Shown: positions 13,447 through 17,474 of the stretch, piece by piece
Numbering within the stretch: position 1 is the stretch's first letter
Layout: every line of letters begins with the position of its first letter
Assembly: GCA_937899055.1 (NCBI GenBank)
Contig: CALBPX010000104.1
Span: forward strand, 1-17,474
Direction of reading: 5' to 3'
DNA from: an uncultured Bacteroidales bacterium
GTDB taxonomy: Bacteria > Bacteroidota > Bacteroidia > Bacteroidales > UBA932
DNA: 17,474 bases
Program-made: the position numbers and the translations under genes
Notes under the pieces: model-generated
The model's input: only the letters and a program-made list of their open reading frames with translations
The model's database searches: none
Told to the model about the DNA's origin: nothing

Positions 13447-14823
13447 CATCAGCGATGCCACATAGAGCACCGCTGCAGACACAACTCCCATAATCATGGT
13501 AACTTTTGTCTGTGTCCTGTATCCGTCTTTCACATTGAGACCGCCAAGCCTGGTAACTACCCAGAAGTAACTGTCATTGGCATGTGAAACAGTCATTGCC
13601 CCTGCGCCGATTGCCATTACCACAAAAGCCGCACTGAGCGGAGTGGTCATCCCCAGGGCGCTCATCAGCGATTCAGAAGACGGGAACATTCCCATTATTC
13701 CGGCCGTGGTTGTCATGGCCACTGTAGAAGAGCCCTGAGCTGTTTTCAGTATTGCCGCAATCAGGAATGGGAACAAGATTCCGAGAGCAGAAAAGAAATT
13801 TGCGTTTGACTTTATAAGTTCAACAAAACCAGCATCGTAGATAACCTGGCCGAGCACAGCTCCGGCAGCTGTTATAAAGACTATCGGGCCGGCTGTGCGA
13901 AGAGTGTCTTCTGTAATGGCGTAAAGACCGGAGGAAGCCGCCTTTACATCCTTCCTGATGAATTTCAGGAGAGGCAGTGCGCAGATCACACCAATGGCCA
14001 AGGCTATTACAGGCTTTCCCAGCATGAATAATATATCCGCAACAATACCTTCCAGTTTCAGCACCGAAACAAGAGAGCCTATTCCCATAAACACTATAGG
14101 TACAATTATCGGAAGCACCGAAAGTAAAGCAGAAGGCAGATTTTTCCCATCAATCAGCTCAGCGATATCGGCATCTTCCGTTTCATCTGAAGAATGGACT
14201 TTCTTTCCAACACGGTTTGCAAAAATGTAGGCGGCAGACAAGGGAAAAACGCTGAGCGCAACACCAACCAGAATCACCAACATCAGATTGTCGCCCAGGC
14301 CAACCATTCCGGCAGCAGCCACAGGGCCCGGAGTGGGCGGAATGAATACATGGGCAGCATACAGTCCAGCGGCAAGAGCCACGGTCATAGTAACCGATGA
14401 AACGCCGCTTTTACGGCTCATCCATTTTCTGATAGGATTTACAATCACGAATCCGCTGTCGCAGAAGACCGGAATTGATACTATCCAACCTATCAGCATT
14501 ATAGCCAGTTGCGGATGCTTTTTGCCAAGCCTCCTCAGCACGGCTTCCGCAAGCCTCATCGCAGCCCCGCTCTTTTCCAAAATGAGACCTATGAGCGTTC
14601 CGAGAATGATTACAAGTCCTATGCTGGCAAAAATAGTCGAGAAGCCCCTTCCTATTACATCAGCCACGCTCCTCAGAGGAATGCCCATAAGCAGGGCAAG
14701 CACAAGCGCCGAACCCAGGATTGAAAGGAACGGATGGATTTTCCATCTGGAGATTGCAATTATCATCAGAACTATTACCGCCACAAACACAATCAGCGGC
14801 ACTACCCAGCTATATGTCATCAT
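13441..14823 (-). CDS. GntP-family gluconate/organic acid:H+ symporter
   Basis: This 460-residue inner-membrane permease has about 12-14 helices. Family blocks include the N-terminal RWKIHPFLSILGSALVLAL (26-44), IPVFCDSGFVIVNP (117-130) and the signature HVFIPPTPGPVAAA (158-171) of GntP/GntT-like transporters. AKTAQGSSTVAMTTTAG-type residues and VSHANDSYFWVV near the C-terminus are also conserved in this family. Substrates of relatives include gluconate, idonate, glycerate and related hydroxy acids; no catabolic kinase or dehydrogenase is nearby to choose among them. The start could be either of two adjacent ATGs (14823 or 14820). It follows the exported-protein gene after 12 nt in a three-gene minus-strand set, and a TTGATAC box lies 3 nt before the start. 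Confidence 0.92.
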   Translation of the reverse strand: MMTYSWVVPLIVFVAVIVLMIIAISRWKIHPFLSILGSALVLALLMGIPLRSVADVIGRGFSTIFASIGLVIILGTLIGLILEKSGAAMRLAEAVLRRLGKKHPQLAIMLIGWIVSIPVFCDSGFVIVNPIRKWMSRKSGVSSVTMTVALAAGLYAAHVFIPPTPGPVAAAGMVGLGDNLMLVILVGVALSVFPLSAAYIFANRVGKKVHSSDETEDADIAELIDGKNLPSALLSVLPIIVPIVFMGIGSLVSVLKLEGIVADILFMLGKPVIALAIGVICALPLLKFIRKDVKAASSGLYAITEDTLRTAGPIVFITAAGAVLGQVIYDAGFVELIKSNANFFSALGILFPFLIAAILKTAQGSSTVAMTTTAGIMGMFPSSESLMSALGMTTPLSAAFVVMAIGAGAMTVSHANDSYFWVVTRLGGLNVKDGYRTQTKVTMIMGVVSAAVLYVASLMI

Positions 14824-14835
14824 AATGTATCAACT

Positions 14836-15813
14836 TTATTCCTCGGTATGAGTCATATTGGCAATGAACTTTACATATCGCTGAGTATCTTTATTATAAA
14901 CAGTTTTCAGAGCCTCAGGCAGAAGGTCAGCAACCGCATTACGGCAATTGAGGAAGTTCTTCCAGTTTTGAGTGAGAGTTGATATATCCACACCCGCGGC
15001 CTCTCTGATTTCTTTCAGCGATTCTTCCAGAAGTCCGTCATAGACAGCATCTCCCATAGGCAGGAATATAGGCCCTGCAATCATCTGAGACATGGCATAC
15101 AGAACGCTTGAAGAAGCCTCTCTTGTTTCATCGGCTCCGGACTCCACTCCCGAGACCTCCAAAGGGAGCATGGAGTAAGACATTCCACCGTTAATATGCA
15201 CTTTGTAGTTATAGACAACTTCTCCCAGACAGTCTCGCAGCTTCAGCCATGCAGCTTCCTCAGCCTCCAAGGCAACCTTAAGGTTGGACGGCCTGAAACC
15301 GGCCTTTGCCAGATAGGAATTCACGATAGAAAGAAAACGGCTCATCTCCACATCAGAGCGGGAATACTGGTTCATTTCATACTGGGAACCGCCAATCATC
15401 CTGTCTTTCACCGGATTAAGAAAACCGTTGACCAAATCCCTATAGGCAAAAAAATTCAGCGGATATGTCTGGTTAGCCTTAGTGCCGAGCAGGTTGTCAA
15501 GAAAAGCCTTTGCCACTGCTGCAATGTCGTTCAGAGCCGCATTTTCTGAACTTCTCTGAAAGTTCATCAGAATATGGGCAAAAGCGGCTCCCATCCTTTC
15601 GGTTTCATATCCTGTCCACAGGTCGGCATAATCCTCATCCTCAAATCCAAAATATGATTCTTTGTCGTTGTAATACTTTAGTACCGTTGAATATATCTCA
15701 CTCTGAGCCTGAGAAGAAAATTTCAGGTCCGGAAGTTCCTTCCTGTCGGGCATCTGTCCGAATGCAGAACCTGTAAGAACAAGGGCAATTATTAAAACCA
15801 AAATGTGTTTCAT
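14836..15813 (-). CDS. Exported protein of unknown function
   Basis: This 325-residue protein begins with a clear Sec signal peptide (MKHILVLIIALVLTGSAFGQ), likely cleaved after Gly19, so it is periplasmic or secreted. There is no lipobox. The mature part is mostly helical, without membrane segments. A segment EEAAWLKLRDCL (185-196) faintly resembles the AQ-x-x-W-x-x-(Y/F)RD-x-x-C pattern of LprI/DUF1311-type lysozyme-inhibitor domains, but one motif is not enough for a call. It sits between the HD-domain gene (12 nt upstream) and the GntP-family permease (12 nt downstream), and a TTGATAC box lies 1 nt before its start codon. Confidence 0.85.
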   Translation of the reverse strand: MKHILVLIIALVLTGSAFGQMPDRKELPDLKFSSQAQSEIYSTVLKYYNDKESYFGFEDEDYADLWTGYETERMGAAFAHILMNFQRSSENAALNDIAAVAKAFLDNLLGTKANQTYPLNFFAYRDLVNGFLNPVKDRMIGGSQYEMNQYSRSDVEMSRFLSIVNSYLAKAGFRPSNLKVALEAEEAAWLKLRDCLGEVVYNYKVHINGGMSYSMLPLEVSGVESGADETREASSSVLYAMSQMIAGPIFLPMGDAVYDGLLEESLKEIREAAGVDISTLTQNWKNFLNCRNAVADLLPEALKTVYNKDTQRYVKFIANMTHTEE

Positions 15814-15825
15814 AGTATCAAAATT

Positions 15826-17055
15826 TTATTCAGTAATCAGTTTAGAATCAGACCAACCCTCAAGCAGATAGTCAAAACTTCTGCTTTTGAATTCCTCCAT
15901 CGCTGAGCAGAATTCTTCTGAAATCTCACTCAGACGTCCGCGTCCGTAAACAAACGGGTTGATATATCTCCGCTTTGCATCTATCTTGTATGCAGGATAC
16001 TCCCCTCCTGCCACCCCTGCTGCTTTGTCCTCTGCCGCTGCTACTGCCACTGCACCTGCTGCTTCCTCTGCCTCTGCCGCTGAAGCACCTGCTGCTTTTT
16101 CCTCTGCCTCTGCCGCTGCACCGGCTACGGCTTCTTCCTCTGCCTCTGCCGCTGAAGCACCTGCTGCTGCTTTTTTCTCTTCCGCTGCCGCTGCACCTGC
16201 TGCTGCTTTTCCCTCTGCCTCTGCCTCTATCCTCCTTACGGAGTTTAGGCGCCGGAAAGCCTCCCAATCGCATTTGCCCGCCTTGTCCGATGTAATAGCC
16301 TCTATCACTTGTTGTTCAGTTGTATAAAGGAGGTCCTCCGTGAGGATTCCTCTTGAAACGGCGCCTCTTACAACGGACGAAAGATGCTGCATGGAATACC
16401 TGTCCGCATCTAGAACATAGAGGCGGCTGCACTCCAAAGCCTTGAAAGCAAAGCTCTTGGCCGTTTCAAAATCGCTGAAGCAGAGCTCGTACTCCCCTTC
16501 TTCATTATAATCTACAAACAGGTTGTTGTAATAACGCTTAACATCTTCCAGGGTACCGTAATTGTAGTTGAGGATGTTACTCAAGGTATATTCCAGACGG
16601 TCTGCACTCAGGCGGGGTGTGTCATTGTCAGCCACGGGATAGAGGTGATAATCCGAAACCTGCTCTATCGGGATAGACAACATAGCCAGAACCTCACATA
16701 TTTCCCTGGACGAAGAAATTATGGATGCAGTCCTCTCCTCTGTAGATTCCTGCCTAAGGTAATCGCCTTTCATAAAGTCAATTACATGGGCAAATGAAGG
16801 AGAGGCTATGTCGTGCAAAAGCCCGGCTATTGCCTGCTTGGGGTCATGAGTGAAATTCCAAACTATGGCCCCTACTCCCATACTGTGAATAAAGCGCGAG
16901 TAGTTCTCCAGATTCTGGAACACCGGAAAAGAAGTGTACTCACAGCCGCAGTGCATACCTATGCCCTTAAGCCTTTGCATCTGAGGCGAATCTGCAATCT
17001 CATACAAGAATGCAGGAATGTCGTCCGAATATATGTCAAGCAGTTTCTCCAGCAT
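15826..17055 (-). CDS. HD-domain phosphohydrolase with Ala/Glu-rich repeat insertion
   Basis: This 409-residue cytoplasmic protein carries an HD metal-dependent phosphohydrolase domain. The likely metal ligands are His57 (RFIHSMGV), His81-Asp82 (LLHDIASPSFAH, 79-90) and Asp152 (SADRLEYT), the usual H...HD...D order of families related to dNTP triphosphohydrolases. Residues 277-350 are a low-complexity Ala/Glu/Gly insertion with duplicated AGASAAEAEE units, followed by a conserved-looking C-terminus (AYKIDAKRRYINPFVYGRGR and onward). The frame stays open upstream to 17412. I chose Met at 17055 (MLEKLLDIYSDD) because the family-like sequence begins there, the extension would cross the repeat-rich intergenic region and overlap the divergent lipoprotein gene, and a -7 promoter match ends 10 nt before it. 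The substrate cannot be told; nucleotides are a reasonable guess. Confidence 0.88.
   Translation of the reverse strand: MLEKLLDIYSDDIPAFLYEIADSPQMQRLKGIGMHCGCEYTSFPVFQNLENYSRFIHSMGVGAIVWNFTHDPKQAIAGLLHDIASPSFAHVIDFMKGDYLRQESTEERTASIISSSREICEVLAMLSIPIEQVSDYHLYPVADNDTPRLSADRLEYTLSNILNYNYGTLEDVKRYYNNLFVDYNEEGEYELCFSDFETAKSFAFKALECSRLYVLDADRYSMQHLSSVVRGAVSRGILTEDLLYTTEQQVIEAITSDKAGKCDWEAFRRLNSVRRIEAEAEGKAAAGAAAAEEKKAAAGASAAEAEEEAVAGAAAEAEEKAAGASAAEAEEAAGAVAVAAAEDKAAGVAGGEYPAYKIDAKRRYINPFVYGRGRLSEISEEFCSAMEEFKSRSFDYLLEGWSDSKLITE
16062..16168. repeat. Direct repeat inside the HD-domain gene (Ala/Glu insertion)
   Basis: The 35 nt at 16062-16096 recur without mismatch at 16134-16168, a 72-nt (24-codon) period. 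Both lie within a wider pyrimidine-rich, gct/cct-rich stretch (16006-16227) that encodes residues 277-350 of the HD protein. The period is a multiple of three, so gain or loss of units would keep the frame. Confidence 0.85.
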
Positions 17056-17064
17056 ATTCAGTAT

Positions 17065-17072
17065 CAAAGATA
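17065..17072 (-). promoter_or_regulatory. -7 promoter element of the minus-strand HD gene set
   Basis: On the minus strand 17072-17065 reads TATCTTTG, an exact match to TAnnTTTG. It ends 9 nt before the start codon at 17055, so the transcript would have a leader of only a few nucleotides or none. A -33 TTTG at conventional spacing is not clear; the nearest candidate on the minus strand is TTTG at 17088-17085, only 12 nt away. Confidence 0.45.
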
Positions 17073-17074
17073 AT

Positions 17075-17160
17075 AAAAACGTCCCAAAACGTCGTTGTCG
17101 TCCGGAAAACACGGACGACGACAGCAAAAACGCCCCAAAGCGTCGTTGTCTCACACAACG
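17075..17160. repeat. Nested direct repeats and hairpins in the divergent intergenic region
   Basis: Two 25-nt copies (17075-17099 and 17126-17150) differ at two positions only. Within each, acg(t/c) and (a/g)cgt can form a 4-bp stem around cccaaa, and the two differences are compensatory (T-A pair in one, C-G in the other). The tail of each copy also forms the left arm of a further hairpin. 17094-17104 pairs with 17112-17122 (11 bp, one G-T, 7-nt loop), and 17144-17149 pairs with 17155-17160 (6 bp, 5-nt loop). On the minus strand both small hairpins are followed by T5. It lies between the HD gene and the divergent lipoprotein gene. Confidence 0.8.
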
Positions 17161-17235
17161 GAACGCATTATTTCGTAACTTGCAGGAAAATACTTCAACT
17201 TCTATGAAGAAGATGAACAGGTATAATTCATGTAT

Positions 17236-17429
17236 ATGAAACAATTGTTTATATCGGCATTGCTTATTGCCCTGCTCGCCGCCGGATGCAATAGCAACGG
17301 GAATCGGCAGGCGCCGGACCAAACCACACAAAAGGTTGAAATTCAAGACACTGAAGCAAGAAAGATTGACGCCGAGCAGTTCTTTAAAGACAGCATCAAT
17401 CGGGTAGATCAACTTATCAAGGAATGCAC
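17236..17429 (+). CDS. Putative lipoprotein, truncated by the contig end
   Basis: Only the first 64 complete codons are genomic. The protein begins MKQLFISALLIALLAAGC, a signal peptide with lipobox LAAGC, so Cys18 should be lipidated. The visible mature part (residues 19-64) is polar and charged, with no recognisable domain. An in-frame ATG 6 nt upstream (17230) is possible, but the one at 17236 gives the normal signal-peptide start. The apparent stop at 17449-17451 lies within adapter sequence and is an artefact, so the natural length is unknown. It is transcribed divergently from the HD gene. Confidence 0.8.
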
Positions 17430-17474
17430 AGATCGGAAGAGCGTCGTGTAGGGAAAGAGTGTAGATCTCGGTGG
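17430..17474. other. Illumina TruSeq adapter sequence at the contig end (contamination)
   Basis: From 17430 the sequence opens with AGATCGGAAGAGCGTCGTGT, passes through GTAGATCTCGG and ends in TGG. As I know it, this is the reverse complement of the TruSeq universal adapter, and all 45 bases agree. The first A could be either genomic or adapter. These bases should be trimmed and not read as coding. Confidence 0.97.

Noticed and set aside
15959..16327. Ala/Ser/Pro-rich and Leu/Pro-rich plus-strand frames opposite the HD gene
   Set aside because: They arise from the repetitive gct/cct composition of the antisense strand of the Ala/Glu insertion.
17056..17412. 119-codon upstream extension of the HD protein
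   Set aside because: It crosses the hairpin repeats and the divergent lipoprotein gene, does not resemble the family, and the methionine at 17055 has a -7 promoter element just before it.

Overview
The window looks like the end of a contig from a gut-type Bacteroidales genome, probably metagenome-assembled. The evidence for the phylum is indirect. Several upstream regions carry the Bacteroidetes -7 promoter element TAnnTTTG, there are no strong Shine-Dalgarno sequences, lipoproteins are frequent, and an MBOAT gene is paired with DHHW-family genes. The last 45 bases (17430-17474) are not biological: they match the Illumina TruSeq adapter, so the contig ends inside the final lipoprotein gene.

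Region 1 (96-6002, + strand) is a compact cobalamin lower-pathway and salvage operon. The order is threonine-phosphate decarboxylase (cobD/cobC type), cbiB, cobU, cobT, cobS, an alpha-ribazole phosphatase-like histidine phosphatase, and a CbiK-type cobaltochelatase. Most junctions are 2-28 nt apart or overlap (cobU/cobT by 1 nt, cobT/cobS by 26 nt). The decarboxylase and CbiB make the aminopropanol-phosphate arm and attach it to the corrin ring. CobU activates cobinamide, CobT makes alpha-ribazole phosphate, CobS joins the two halves and the phosphatase removes the phosphate. The chelatase is unusual in carrying a lipoprotein signal.

Region 2 (5992-9272, + strand) is a two-gene unit with its own good promoter match. 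It encodes a 945-residue protein with a multi-pass membrane N-terminus, a lysine-rich repeat tract, a long Glu-rich tract and a glycine-rich C-terminal region, followed 2 nt later by a 127-residue soluble acidic-tailed protein. I recognise neither; this is the best candidate for an undescribed system.

Region 3 (9311-13434, + strand) is an extracytoplasmic O-acylation locus: an AlgI-like MBOAT and two tandem paralogous DHHW (AlgJ/AlgX-like) proteins. The first DHHW gene is broken by a frameshift that looks like a deletion of about 19-22 nt; the second is intact.

Region 4 (13441-17055, - strand) converges on region 3 with only 6 nt between stop codons. In transcription order it holds an HD-domain phosphohydrolase with a repetitive Ala/Glu insertion, an exported protein of unknown function, and a GntP-family permease. 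Region 5 (17056-17235) is a divergent intergenic region with an unusual nested set of direct repeats and hairpins. It separates region 4 from a truncated lipoprotein gene (17236 onward, +) that runs into the adapter. I saw no tRNA, rRNA, CRISPR array or insertion sequence. No stretch longer than 300 bases lacks a gene.
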